Part shown: positions 1 through 11,748 of the stretch, piece by piece | How the letters are laid out: every line of letters begins with the position of its first letter | How positions within the stretch are numbered: the stretch's first letter is position 1 | From: Sialis fuliginosa | Taxonomy: Eukaryota; Arthropoda; Insecta; Megaloptera; Sialidae | NCBI GenBank assembly: GCA_961205875.1 | Contig: OY540810.1 | Span: 18,104,001-18,168,000, forward strand | Direction: 5' to 3' | Length of the DNA stretch: 64,000 nucleotides | The notes under the pieces: generated by a model | What the model saw: the letters and a program-made list of their open reading frames with translations, nothing else | Database searches by the model: none | Told to the model about the DNA's origin: nothing | Made by a program: the position numbers and the translations under genes

Positions 1-228
1 CATAAACATAAACATAAACATAAACATAAACATAAACATAAACATAAACATAAACATAAACATAAACATAAACATAAACATAAACCAAAACATAAGCATA
101 AACCAAAACATAAACATAAACCAAAACATAAACTTAAACCTAAACATAAACATAAACCAAAACATAAACATAAACCTAAACATTAACTAAAACATAAACA
201 TTATCTTAATCATAAACATAAACATAAT
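1..228 (-). repeat. Hexamer satellite, C-polarity arm (CATAAA on plus strand), cut by window start
   Basis: About 14 pure CATAAA units open the window. They are followed by CCAAAA, CTTAAA and CCTAAA variants and then by the standard left border of every core: CATTAA CTAAAA, CATTATCTTAATC and CATAATCC. The CCTAAA just before CATTAACTAAAAC is shared only with cores 3 and 6. There is essentially no G on the plus strand. No gene is seen. Confidence 0.96.
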
Positions 229-674
229 CCTTAACATCTAATTACTAATCGGAAATTGAGAGTCTTAAATTCTAGATTTGATTTAATTTGTTGTAATTTG
301 AGTGAAATGATGCTTTTAGAATCAATTCGAATTAAATTATTTTAAAATCTTTCGAAATAGACTAGACAAAATAATTTAATTTGCTTGTAAAATCGAATTG
401 AGTCGAAAAGCATCATTTCAATAAAATTACATCAAATTAAGTCAAATCTAGACTTTTTGACTTAAAATTTCCGATTAGCGCCGAAACTTTTCGAATTGAT
501 TTAAAAATCTTGGTTCCGATAGACTGTTTGATACGAATCGAGACAATTATTATCAAATAAATACAAAATACAACGAATTAATACTAATCATGTCGATTTG
601 TATCTAATCTGTCTTGAGGTAGATTTAATATAAATTGTTTTTTTTGCATAATCGAATTGAGTCGAAATGTGTTG
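229..674 (+). repeat. Core element copy 1 (subfamily A1)
   Basis: This is a 446-bp non-hexameric sequence from CCTTAACATC to GAAATGTGTTG, one of 12 near-identical copies. Positions 246-477 form an imperfect inverted repeat: TAATCGGAAATT at the left pairs with AATTTCCGATTA at the right, with TCTAGATTTGA and GAAATGATGCTTTT matched inside. A second, weaker inverted repeat spans about 480-668, its best-paired part being GATACGAATCGA (530) with TCGATTTGTATC (593). AATCGAATTGAGTCGAAA occurs twice, near 391 and 650. Satellite polarity changes from CATAAA to TTTATG across the element. The right border contains a 5-base unit (TTTATGTTATG), shared with copies 3 and 6. It resembles a foldback or MITE-like sequence, but no target-site duplication or transposase is visible, so a transposon origin is unproven. 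Confidence 0.95.
246..477. repeat. Imperfect 232-bp inverted repeat inside the core (shown for copy 1)
   Basis: The arms are about 110 bp and meet near 361. Matched blocks, outside to inside, are TAATCGGAAATT, TCTAGATTTGA, TTAATTTG, TGTAATTT, GAAATGATGCTTTT, TCAATTCGA and AAATTAAATTATTTT, separated by short mismatched stretches and an insertion in one arm. The same structure lies about 17-248 bp from the left end of every core copy. It could extrude as a cruciform or fold as RNA; neither is shown by sequence alone. Confidence 0.9.
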
Positions 675-2251
675 TTTATGTTATGTTTATGTTTAATCTT
701 GCGATATTGTTTATGTTTATGATTAAGTTTATATTTAAGTTTATGTTTAAGCTTATGTTTTTGTTTATGTTTATGTTTATAATTAAGTTTATATTTAAGT
801 TTAAGTTTAAGCTTTTTTTTATGTTTTGATTTATGTTTATGTTTATGTTTATGTTTTGGTTTATTTTGATGTTTTGGTTTATGTTTATGTTTATGTTTTG
901 GTTTATGTTTATGTTTTGGTTTATTTTTATGTTTTGGTTTAAATTTATGTTTATGTTTTGGTTTATGATTATGTTTTTGTTTATGTTTATGTTTATAATT
1001 AAGTTTTTATTTAAGTTTAAAGTTAAGCTTTTTTTATGTTTTGATTTATGTTTATGTTTATGTTTATGTTTTGGTTAATGTTTATGTTTATGTTTTGGTT
1101 TATTTTTATGTTTTGGTTTATGTTTATGTTTATGTTTTGGTTTATGTTTATGTTTTGGTTTATTTTTATATTTTGGTTTAAATTTATGTTTATGTTATGG
1201 TTTATGTTTATGTTTTTGTTTATGTTTATGTTTATAATTAAGTTTATATTTAAGTTCAAGTTTAAGCTTTTTTTTATGTTTTGATTTATGTTTATGTTTA
1301 TGTTTTGGTTAATGTTTATGTTTATGTTTTGGTTTATTTTTATGTTTTGGTTTATGTTTATGTTTATGTTTTGGTTTATGTTTATGCTTATGATTATATT
1401 TATGTTTATGTTTATGATTAAGATTATGTTTATGTTTATGTTTATGTTTATGTTTATGTTTATGTTTATGTTTATGTTTATGTTTATGTTTATGTTTATG
1501 TTTATGTTTATGTTTATGTTTATGTTTATGTTTATGTTTATGTTTATGTTTATGTTTATGTTTATGTTTATGTTTATGTTTATGTTTATGTTTATGTTTA
1601 TGTTTATGTTTATGTTTATGTTTATGTTTATGTTTATGTTTATGTTTATGTTTATGTTTATGTTTATGTTTTCGTTTATGTTTATGGTTATGTTTATGTT
1701 TTGGTTTATGTTTATGTTTTGGTTTATTTTTATGTTTTGGTTTATGTTTATGTTTATGTTTTGGTTTATTTTTATGTTTTGGTTTATGTTTATGTTTTGG
1801 TTTATTTTTATGTTTTGGTTTATGTTTATGTTTATGTTTATGTTCAAGTTTATGTTTATATTTATGTTTATGTTTATGTTTATGTTTATGTTTATGTTTA
1901 TATTTATGTTTATGTCTATGTCTATGTTTATGTTAATATTAATGTTAATGTTTATGTTTATGTTTATGTTTATGTTTATGTTTATGTTTATGTTTATGTT
2001 TATATTTATGTTTTAGTTTATGTTTATGTTTTGGTTTATGTTTATGTTTTGGTTTATGTTTATGTTTATGTTTATATTTATGTTTATGTTTATGATTAAG
2101 ATTATGTTTATGATTAAGATTATGTTTATGTTTTTTGTTTCAGTTTATATTTATGTTTTGGTTTATGTTTATATTTATGTTTATGTTTATTTTTATGTTT
2201 ATGTTTATGTTTATGTTTATGTTTTTGTTTATGTTTATGTTTATGTTTATG
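675..2251 (+). repeat. Hexamer satellite, G-polarity arm (TTTATG on plus strand)
   Basis: The core border AATCTTGCGATATTG lies at 695-709. Cassettes of about 210-250 bp follow; they end in TTTAAGCTT plus a T run near 811, 1029 and 1267. A run of about 40 pure units lies at about 1425-1667. TTTTGG/TTTTTA-rich sequence, a TCTATG doublet and TTAATA/TTAATG units lie near 1915-1945, and ATTAAG ATTATG units near 2094-2130. The arm is mirrored at 8241-9913. Open frames here are two-residue repeats and are not genes. Confidence 0.95.
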
Positions 2252-2290
2252 TCATAAACATAAACCTAAACAAAAATATAAACAAAAACA
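2240..2290 (-). other. Polarity switch G to C, type I (no AGCTAAA)
   Basis: The plus strand changes from TTTATG to CATAAA at TTTATGTCATAAAC (2251/2252). On the C side it continues as CCTAAA CAAAAATATAAAC, which may be a diverged relative of the AGCTAAA element found at the other switches. The only other copy, in opposite orientation, is at 8241. Confidence 0.85.
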
Positions 2291-5200
2291 TAAACATAAA
2301 CATAAACATAAACATAAACATAAACATAAACATAAACATAAACATAAACATAAACATAAACATGAACATGAACATGAACATGAACATGAACATGAACATG
2401 AACATGAACATGAACATAAACATAAACATAAACATAAACATAAACATAAACATAAACATAAACATAAACATAAACATAAACATAAACATAAACATAAACA
2501 TAAACATAAACATAAACATAAACATAAACCAAAACATAAACATAAACATAAACCAAAACATAAACATAAACATAAACCAAAACATAAATATAAACTAAAA
2601 CATAAAACATAAACATAATCTTAATCATAAACATAATCTTAATCATAAACATAAACATAAATATAAAAGTAAAAATAAACATAAACCAAAACATAAACAT
2701 AATCCAAAACATAAACATAATCTTAATCATAAACATAAACATAAACCAAAACATAAACATAATCTAAAATATAAACATAAACATAAACATAAACATAAAC
2801 ATAAACATAAACATAAACATAAACATAAACATAAATATAAACATAAACATAAACATAAACATAAAAACAAAACATAAACATAAACATAAACCAAAACATA
2901 AACATAAACATAAACCAAAACATAAACATAAACTAAAACATAAACATAATCTTAATCATAAACATAAACATAAATATAAACATAAACAAAAACATAAACA
3001 AAAACATAAACCAAAACATAAACCAAAACATAAACATAGACATAAACATAAACATAAACATAAACATAAACATAAACATAAACATAAACATAAACATAAA
3101 CATAAACATAAACATAAACATAAACATAAACATAAACATAAACATAAACATAAACATAAACATAAACATAAACATAAACATAAACATAAACTAAAACATA
3201 AAGATAAACCAAAACATAAAAATTAACATAAACCAAAACATAAACATAAACCAAAACATAAACAAAAACTAAAACATAATCTTAAACATAAACATAATCT
3301 TAATCATAAACATAAACATAAATATAAACATAAACATAAACATAAACATAAACCAAAACATAAACTTAAACCAAAACATAAACATAAACATAAACCAAAA
3401 CATTAACATAAACTAAAACATAAACTTAAACATAAGCATAATCTTAATCATTAACATAAACATAAATATAAACATTAACATAAACATAAACCAAAACATA
3501 AACATTAACCAAAACATAAACATAAACATAAATCAAAACATAAACATTAACCAAAACATAAACCAAAACATAAACATTAACCAAAACATAAACATAAACA
3601 TAAACATAAACATAAACATAAACATAAACATAAACATAAACATAAACATAAACATAAACATAAACATAAACATAAACATAAACATAAACATAAACATAAA
3701 CATAAACATAAACATAAACATAAACATAAACATAAACATAAACATAAACATAAACATTAACATAAACATAAACAAAAAGATAAACATTAACCAAAACATA
3801 AACATAAACATAAACCAAAACATAAACATAAACTAAAACATAAACTTAAACATAAACATAATCTTAATCATAAACATAAACATAAATATAATCATAAACA
3901 TAAACATAAACCAAAACATAAACATAAACCAAATCATAAACATAAACCAAAACATAAACATAAACCAAAACATAAACATAAACCAAAACATAAACATAAA
4001 CATAAACATAAACCAAAACATAAACATAAACCAAAACATAAACATAAACATAAACATAAACATAAACATAAACATAAACATAAACATAAACATAAACATA
4101 ACATAAACATAAACATAAACATAAACATAAACATAAACATAAACATAAACATAAACATAAACATAAACATAAACATAAACATAAACATAAACATAAACAT
4201 AAACATAAACATAAACATAAACATAAACATAAACATAAACATAAACATTAACATTAACATAAACATAAACATAAACAAAAACATAAACATAAACATAAAC
4301 CAAAACATAAACATAAACATAAACCAAAACATAAACATAAACCAAAACATAAACATAAACCAAAACATAAACATAAACTAAAACATAAACATAAACATAA
4401 ACATAAACTTAAACATAAACATAAACATAAACATAAACATAAACATAAACATAAACATTAACATAAACATAAACATAGACATAAACATAAACATAAACCA
4501 AAACATAAACATAAACATAAACTTAAACATAAACATAAACATAAACAAAAACATAAACATAAACATAAACATAAACATAAACATAAACATAAACATAAAC
4601 ATAAACATAAACATAAACATAAACATAAACATAAACCAAAACATAAACATAAACATAAACTTAAACATAAACATAAACATAAACATTAACATAAACATAA
4701 ACAAAAACATAAACATAAACATAAACCAAAACATAAACATTAACCAAAACATAAACATAAACCAAAACATAAACATAAACTAAAACATAAACTTAAACAT
4801 AAACATAATCTTAATCATAAACATTAACATAAATATAATCATAAACACAAACATAAACCAAAACATAAACAAAAACCAAAACATAAAGATAAACCAAAAC
4901 ATAAAAATTAACCAAAACATAAAAATTAACATAAACCAAAACATAAACATAAACTTAAACATAAACATAATCTTAATCATAAACATAAACATAAATATAA
5001 ACATAAACATAAACATAAACCAAAACATAAACATAAACTAAAACATAAACATAAACATAAACCAAAACATAAACATAAACTAAAACATAAACTTAAACAT
5101 AAACATAAACTTAAACATAAACATAAACATAAACATAAACATAAACATAAACATAAACATAAACATAAACATAAACATAAACATAAACATAAACATAAAC

Positions 5201-5391
5201 ATAAACATAAACATAAACATAAACATAAACATAAACATAAACATAAACCAAAACATAAGCATAAACCAAAACATAAACATAAACCAAAACATAAACTTAA
5301 ACCTAAACATAAACATAAACCAAAACATAAACATAAACCAAAACATTAACTAAAACATAAACATTATCTTAATCATAAACATAAACATAAT
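2252..5391 (-). repeat. Hexamer satellite, C-polarity arm
   Basis: The arm contains nine consecutive CATGAA units (2361-2414), long pure CATAAA runs (about 2415-2525, 3045-3187, 3600-3750 and 4101-4245), clusters of CCAAAA and CATTAA variants, repeated AATCTTAATC blocks, and a single 5-base unit (CATAACATAAAC near 4097). Its first part, to about 3100, belongs to the large inverted repeat with 7380-10359. The rest, from about 3190, is a direct copy of 36480-38676. Confidence 0.95.
2361..2414 (-). repeat. Block of nine CATGAA variant hexamers
   Basis: Nine consecutive CATGAA units stand in a pure CATAAA background. The only other such block is nine TTCATG units at 8066-8119 on the opposite strand, so this is a precise marker of the inverted duplication. 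Confidence 0.97.
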
Positions 5392-5837
5392 CCTTAACAT
5401 CTAATTACTAATCGGAAATTGAGAGTCTTAAATTCTAGATTTGATTTAATTTGTTGTAATTTGAGTGAAATGATGCTTTTAGAATCAATTCGAATTAAAT
5501 TATTTTAAAATCTTTCGAAATAGACTAGACAAAATAATTTAATTTGCTTGTAAAATCGAATTGAGTCGAAAAGCATCATTTCAATAAAATTACATCAAAT
5601 TAAGTCAAATCTAGACTTTTTGACTTAAAATTTCCGATTAGCGCCGAAACTTTTCGAATTGATTTAAAAATCTTGGTTCCGATAGACTGTTTGATACGAA
5701 TCGAGACAATTATTATCAAATAAATACAAAATACAACGAATTAATACTAATCATGTCGATTTGTATCTAATCTGTCTTGAGGTAGATTTAATATAAATTG
5801 TTTTTTTTGCATAATCGAATTGAGTCGAAATGTGTTG
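5392..5837 (+). repeat. Core element copy 2 (subfamily A2)
   Basis: The copy is 446 bp and carries the A-type bases TTATTTTAAAATC and GACAATTATT. Its right border is TTGTTTATGTTTATG with no 5-base unit, as in copies 7 and 8. It lies near the centre of the large inverted repeat formed around copies 1 and 3, and is the direct counterpart of copy 8 about 33.3 kb away. Confidence 0.95.
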
Positions 5838-6728
5838 TTTATGTTTATGTTTATGTTTAATCTTGCGATATTGTTTATGTTTATGATTAAGTTTATATTT
5901 AAGTTTATGTTTAAGCTTATGTTTTTGTTTATGTTTATGTTTATAATTAAGTTTATATTTAAGTTTAAGTTTAAGCTTTTTTTTATGTTTTGATTTATGT
6001 TTATGTTTATGTTTATGTTTATGTTTTGGTTTATTTTGATGTTTTGGTTTATGTTTATGTTTATGTTTTGGTTTATGTTTATGTTTTGGTTTATTTTTAT
6101 GTTTTGGTTTAAATTTATGTTTATGTTTTGGTTTATGTTTATGTTTTGGTTTATGTTTATGTTTATGTTTATGTTCAAGTTTATGTTTATATTTATGTTT
6201 ATGTTTATGTTTATGTTTATGTTTTGGTTTATATTTATGTTTTGGTTTATGTTTATGTTTTTGTTTATGTATATGTTTATAAATAAGTTTATATTTAAGT
6301 TCAAGTTTAAGCTTTTTTTTATGTTTTGATTTATGTTTATGTTTATGTTTTGGTTAATGTTTATGTTTATGTTTTGGTTTATTTTTATGTTTTAGTTTAT
6401 GTTTATGTTTATGTTTTGGTTTATGTTTATGTTTTGGTTTATTTTTATGTTTTGGTTTATGTTTATATTTATGTTTTGGTTTATGTTTATGTTTTGGTTT
6501 ATTTTTATGTTTTGGTTTATGTTTATGTTTATGTTTTGGTTTATTTTTATGTTTTGGTTTATGTTTATGTTTTGGTTTATTTTTATGTTTTGGTTTATGT
6601 TTATGTTTATGTTTTGGTTTATGTTTATGTTTATGTTTATGTTTATGTTTATGTTTATGTTTATGTTTATGTTAATGTTTAAGTTTATGTTTATATTTAT
6701 GTTTATGTTTATGTTTATGTTTATGTTT

Positions 6729-6743
6729 AATCTTGCGATATTG
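6729..6743 (+). repeat. Orphan core-border motif AATCTTGCGATATTG
   Basis: This 15-bp motif normally lies 20-25 bp outside a core's right end. Here it is embedded in satellite with no core beside it, followed by TTTTTGATTAAG instead of TTTATGATTAAG. Four more orphan copies lie at 40038, 42432, 44124 and 46524. They mark border-derived sequence that was amplified with the satellite. Confidence 0.92.
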
Positions 6744-8065
6744 TTTATGTTTTTGATTAAGTTTATATTTAAGTTTATGTTGAAGCTTATGTTTTTGTTT
6801 ATGTTTATGTTTATAATTAAGTTTATATTTAAGTTTATGTTTAAGCTTTTTTTTATGTTTTGATTTATGTTTATGTTTATGTTTATGTTTTGGTTTATTT
6901 TGATGTTTTGGTTTATGTTTATGTTTATGTTTTGGTTTATGTTTATGTTTTGGTTTATTTTTATGTTTTGGTTTAAATTTATGTTTATGTTTTGGTTTAT
7001 GATTATGTTTTTGTTTATGTTTATGTTTATAATTAAGTTTTTATTTAAGTTTAAAGTTAAGCTTTTTTTTATGTTTTGATTTATGTTTATATTTATGTTT
7101 TGGTTTATTTTTATGTTTTGGTTTATGTTTAAGTTTATGTTTTGGTTTATGTTTATGTTTTGGTTTATTTTTATGTTTTGGTTTAAATTTATGTTTATGT
7201 TATGGTTTATGTTTATGTTTTTGTTTATGTTTATGTTTATAATTAAGTTTATATTTAAGTTCAAGTTTAAGCTTTTTTTTATGTTTTGATTTATGTTTAT
7301 GTTTATGTTTTGGTTAATGTTTATGTTTATGTTTTGGTTTATTTTTATGTTTTGGTTTATGTTTATGTTTATGTTTTGGTTTATGTTTATGTTTATGTTT
7401 ATGTTTATGTTTATGTTTATGTTTATGTTTATGTTTATGTCTATGTTTATGTTTTGGTTTATGTTTTGGTTTATGTTTTTGTTTATGTTTTTGTTTATGT
7501 TTATATTTATGTTTATGTTTATGATTAAGATTATGTTTATGTTTTAGTTTATGTTTATGTTTTGGTTTAGGTTTATGTTTATGTTTTGGTTTATGTTTAT
7601 GTTTATGTTTTGTTTTTATGTTTATGTTTATGTTTATGTTTATATTCATGTTTATGTTTATGTTTATGTTTATGTTTATGTTTATGTTTATGTTTATGTT
7701 TATGTTTATATTTTAGATTATGTTTATGTTTTGGTTTATGTTTATGTTTATGATTAAGATTATGTTTATGTTTTGGATTATGTTTATGTTTTGGTTTATG
7801 TTTATTTTTACTTTTATATTTATGTTTATGTTTATGATTAAGATTATGTTTATGATTAAGAATATGTTTATGTTTTATGTTTTAGTTTATATTTATGTTT
7901 TGGTTTATGTTTATGTTTATGTTTTGGTTTATGTTTATGTTTATGTTTTGGTTTATGTTTATGTTTATGTTTATGTTTATGTTTATGTTTATGTTTATGT
8001 TTATGTTTATGTTTATGTTTATGTTTATGTTTATGTTTATGTTTATGTTTATGTTTATGTTTATG

Positions 8066-8119
8066 TTCATGTTCATGTTCATGTTCATGTTCATGTTCAT
8101 GTTCATGTTCATGTTCATG
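8066..8119 (+). repeat. Block of nine TTCATG variant hexamers
   Basis: This is the exact reverse-complement counterpart of the CATGAA block at 2361-2414, with the same unit number. Confidence 0.97.
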
Positions 8120-8204
8120 TTTATGTTTATGTTTATGTTTATGTTTATGTTTATGTTTATGTTTATGTTTATGTTTATGTTTATGTTTATGTTTATGTTT
8201 ATGT

Positions 8205-8250
8205 TTTTGTTTATATTTTTGTTTAGGTTTATGTTTATGACATAAACATA
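8205..8250 (+). other. Polarity switch G to C, type I, inverted copy
   Basis: TTTATGACATAAAC at about 8240 is the reverse complement of the switch at 2252. Here the TATTTTTGTTTAGG sequence lies on the G side. AGCTAAA is absent. Confidence 0.85.
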
Positions 8251-9913
8251 AACATAAACATAAACAAAAACATAAACATAAACATAAACATAAACATAAA
8301 AATAAACATAAACATAAATATAAACATAAACCAAAACATAAATATAAACTGAAACAAAAAACATAAACATAATCTTAATCATAAACATAATCTTAATCAT
8401 AAACATAAACATAAATATAAACATAAACATAAACATAAACCAAAACATAAACATAAACCAAAACATAAACATAAACTAAAACATAAATATAAACATAAAC
8501 ATAAACATAAACATAAACATAAACATAAACATAAACATAAACATTAACATTAATATTAACATAAACATAGACATAGACATAAACATAAATATAAACATAA
8601 ACATAAACATAAACATAAACATAAACATAAACATAAATATAAACATAAACATAAACAGAGACATAAATATAAACATAAACATAAACATAAACATAAACAT
8701 AAACATAAACATAAATATAAACATAAACTTGAACATAAACATAAACATAAACATAAACCAAAACATAAAAATAAACCAAAACATAAACATAAACCAAAAC
8801 ATAAAAATAAACCAAAACATAAACATAAACATAAACCAAAACATAAAAATAAACCAAAACATAAACATAAACCAAAACATAAACATAACCATAAACATAA
8901 ACGAAAACATAAACATAAACATAAACATAAACATAAACATAAACATAAACATAAACATAAACATAAACATAAACATAAACATAAACATAAACATAAACAT
9001 AAACATAAACATAAACATAAACATAAACATAAACATAAACATAAACATAAACATAAACATAAACATAAACATAAACATAAACATAAACATAAACATAAAC
9101 ATAAACATAAACATAAACATAAACATAAACATAAACATAAACATAAACATAAACATAAACATAAACATAAACATAAACATAATCTTAATCATAAACATAA
9201 ACATAAATATAATCATAAGCATAAACATAAACCAAAACATAAACATAAACATAAACCAAAACATAAAAATAAACCAAAACATAAACATAAACATTAACCA
9301 AAACATAAACATAAACATAAATCAAAACATAAAAAAAAGCTTAAACTTGAACTTAAATATAAACTTAATTATAAACATAAACATAAACAAAAACATAAAC
9401 ATAAACCATAACATAAACATAAATTTAAACCAAAATATAAAAATAAACCAAAACATAAACATAAACCAAAACATAAACATAAACATAAACCAAAACATAA
9501 AAATAAACCAAAACATAAACATAAACATTAACCAAAACATAAACATAAACATAAACATAAATCAAAACATAAAAAAAGCTTAACTTTAAACTTAAATAAA
9601 AACTTAATTATAAACATAAACATAAACAAAAACATAATCATAAACCAAAACATAAACATAAATTTAAACCAAAGCATAAAAATAAACCAAAACATAAACA
9701 TAAACATAAACCAAAACATCAAAATAAACCAAAACATAAACATAAACATAAACATAAATCAAAACATAAAAAAAAGCTTAAACTTAAACTTAAATATAAA
9801 CTTAATTATAAACATAAACATAAACAAAAACATAAGCTTAAACATAAACTTAAATATAAACTTAATCATAAACATAAACAATATCGCAAGATTAAACATA
9901 AACATAACATAAA
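8241..9913 (-). repeat. Hexamer satellite, C-polarity arm
   Basis: This is the mirror image of 675-2251. It has the CATTAA/CATAGA doublets near 8540-8580, an extra CAGAGA unit at about 8655, a pure run of about 45 units (8905-9180), and inverted T-run cassettes near 9330, 9570 and 9770. It ends with the inverted AATCTTGCGATATTG border before core copy 3. It is slightly longer than its partner because of hexamer-number differences. Confidence 0.95.
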
Positions 9914-10359
9914 CAACACATTTCGACTCAATTCGATTATGCAAAAAAAACAATTTATATTAAATCTACCTCAAGACAGATTAGATACAAATCGACATGA
10001 TTAGTATTAATTCGTTGTATTTTGTATTTATTTGATAATAATTGTCTCGATTCGTATCAAACAGTATATCGGAACCAAGATTTTTAAATCAATTCGAAAA
10101 GTTTCGGCGCTAATCGGAAATTTTAAGTCAAAAAGTCTAGATTTGACTTAATTTGATGTAATTTTATTGAAATGATGCTTTTCGACTCAATTCGATTTTA
10201 CAAGCAAATTAAATTATTTTGTCTAGTCTATTTCGAAAGATTTTAAAATAATTTAATTCGAATTGATTCTAAAAGCATCATTTCACTCAAATTACAACAA
10301 ATTAAATCAAATCTAGAATTTAAGACTCTCAATTTCCGATTAGTAATTAGATGTTAAGG
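9914..10359 (-). repeat. Core element copy 3 (subfamily A1, minus strand)
   Basis: This is one of only two inverted cores. It is 446 bp with the A1 border (5-base unit) and the CCTAAA left border, as in copies 1 and 6. A private change lies at 10066: ACAGTATATC where the other copies read ACAGTCTATC. It still sits at a CATAAA-to-TTTATG transition, because reversing a core with both flanks preserves the polarity pattern. Confidence 0.95.
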
Positions 10360-11713
10360 ATTATGTTTATGTTTATGATTAAGATAATGTTTATGTTTTA
10401 GTTAATGTTTAGGTTTATGTTTATGTTTTGGTTTATGTTTATGTTTAGGTTTAAGTTTATGTTTTGGTTTATGTTTATGTTTTGGTTTATGCTTATGTTT
10501 TGGTTTATGTTTATGTTTATGTTTATGTTTATGTTTATGTTTATGTTTATGTTTATGTTTATGTTTATGTTTATGTTTATGTTTATGTTTATGTTTATGT
10601 TTATGTTTATGTTTATGTTTATGTTTATGTTTTGGTTTATGTTTATGTTTTGGTTTATGTTTATGTTTTGGTTTATGTTTATGTTTTAGTTTATGTTTAT
10701 GTTTATGTTTATGTTTATGTTTATGTTTATGTTTATGTTTATGTTTATGTTTAAGTTTATGTTTATGTTTATGTTTTGGTTTATGTTTATGTTTCGATTT
10801 ATGTTAATGTTTATGTTTTTGTTTATGTTTTGGTTTATGTTTTGGTTTATGTTTTGGTTTATGTTTTGGTTTATGTTTTGGTTTATGTTTTTGTTTATGT
10901 TTATATTTATGTTTATGATTAAGATTATGTTTATGTTTAAGTTTATGTTTTAGTTTATGTTTATGTTTTGGTTTATGTTTATGTTTATGTTTTGGTTTAT
11001 GTTTATGTTTTGGTTTATGTTTATGTTTATGTTTAAATTTATGTTTATGTTTATGATTAAGATTATGTTTATGTTTAAGTTTATGTTTATGTTTTGGTTT
11101 ATGTTTATGTTTTGGTTTATGTTAATTTTTATGTTTTGGTTAATTTTTATGTTTTGGTTTATCTTTATGTTTTGGTTTATGTTTATGTTTTGGTTTATGT
11201 TTGTGTTTATGATTATATTTATGTTTATGTTTATGATTAAGATTATGTTTATGTTTAAGTTTATGTTTTAGTTATGTTTATGTTTTGGTTTATGTTTATG
11301 TTTTGGTTTATGTTTATGTTTTGGTTTATGTTTATGTTTATGTTTTGGTTTATGTTTATGTTTATGTTTATGTTTTTGTTTATGTTTATGTTAATGTTTA
11401 TGTTTATGTTTATGTTTATGTTTATGTTTAAGTTTATGTTTATGTTTATGTTTTGGTTTATGTTTATGTTTATGTTTATGTTTATGTTTATGTTTATGTT
11501 TATGTTTATGTTTATGTTTATGTTTATGTTTATGTTTATGTTTATGTTTATGTTTATGTTTATGTTTATGTTTATGTTTATGTTTATGTTTATGTTTATG
11601 TTTATGTTTATGTTTATGTTTATGTTTATGTTTATGTTTGTTTATGGTTATGTGTATGTTTAAGTTAATGTTTATGTATATGTTTATGTTTATTATTATG
11701 TTTATGTTTATGT
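10360..11713 (+). repeat. Hexamer satellite, G-polarity arm
   Basis: This is the left-flank type sequence of a core in inverted orientation: TTTAGG/TTTAAG/TTTTGG variants, then cassettes ending GATTAAGATTATG TTTATG TTTAAG near 10920, 11060 and 11235, then about 29 pure units (11465-11638). It is mirrored by 20940-22180. Confidence 0.95.
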
Positions 11714-11748
11714 CATAAACATAAACTTTAGCTAAAATATAAACAAAC
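11638..11748 (-). other. AGCTAAA polarity-switch element (minus orientation)
   Basis: From left to right it has GTTTGTTTATGG, TTATGTGTATG, TTTAAGTTAATG, TTTATGTATATG, an ATTATTATG insertion, the hinge TTTATGTCATAAAC (about 11713), then CTTTAGCTAAAAT and ATAAACAAAC. It is the reverse complement of the elements at 36190 and 49492, which share the extra trinucleotide repeat. Confidence 0.9.

Larger units (their letters stand above)
5838..8240 (+). repeat. Hexamer satellite, G-polarity arm
   Basis: AATCTTGCGATATTG occurs at the core border (5859-5873) and again without a core at 6729-6743. Cassettes ending in AAGCTT plus a T run lie near 5976, 6311, 6850, 7061 and 7271; the last three are spaced about 210 bp. 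Nine TTCATG units lie at 8066-8119. Up to about 7385 the arm is a direct copy of 39123-40700; beyond that it mirrors 2252-3100. Confidence 0.95.
229..10359. repeat. Large inverted repeat 1 (arms about 229-3100 and 7380-10359)
   Basis: Each arm contains a core, a satellite arm, a type I switch and the nine-unit CATGAA/TTCATG block. Mirrored positions sum to about 10,588 at the cores, 10,492 near the switches and exactly 10,480 from 2361 to about 3187, so only hexamer-number changes separate the arms. The spacer of about 4.3 kb holds core 2. Inner ends lie in pure hexamer sequence. Confidence 0.93.

Noticed and set aside
510-540. GGTTCCGATA in the core, resembling a tRNA T-loop
   Set aside because: No matching acceptor, D or anticodon arms nearby; the resemblance is limited to a few bases.
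229-674. Core as an active transposon
   Set aside because: No transposase frame, no clear terminal inverted repeats at the exact ends, and flanks evolve together with the core. A foldback-element ancestry remains possible.
809-830. AAGCTT plus T run as a Pol III or intrinsic terminator
   Set aside because: T runs of this size recur in each cassette of an AT-rich repeat and have no gene or promoter upstream.
2361-2414. CRISPR-like regular spacing of short repeats
   Set aside because: Units are contiguous with no unique spacers; this is plain tandem repetition.
5747-6304. 185-codon minus-strand frame joining satellite to core sequence (also 25333-25890 and 39032-39589)
   Set aside because: Most of it is the I/N hexamer translation. 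The last 40 or so residues are core sequence read across the border; no recognisable protein.
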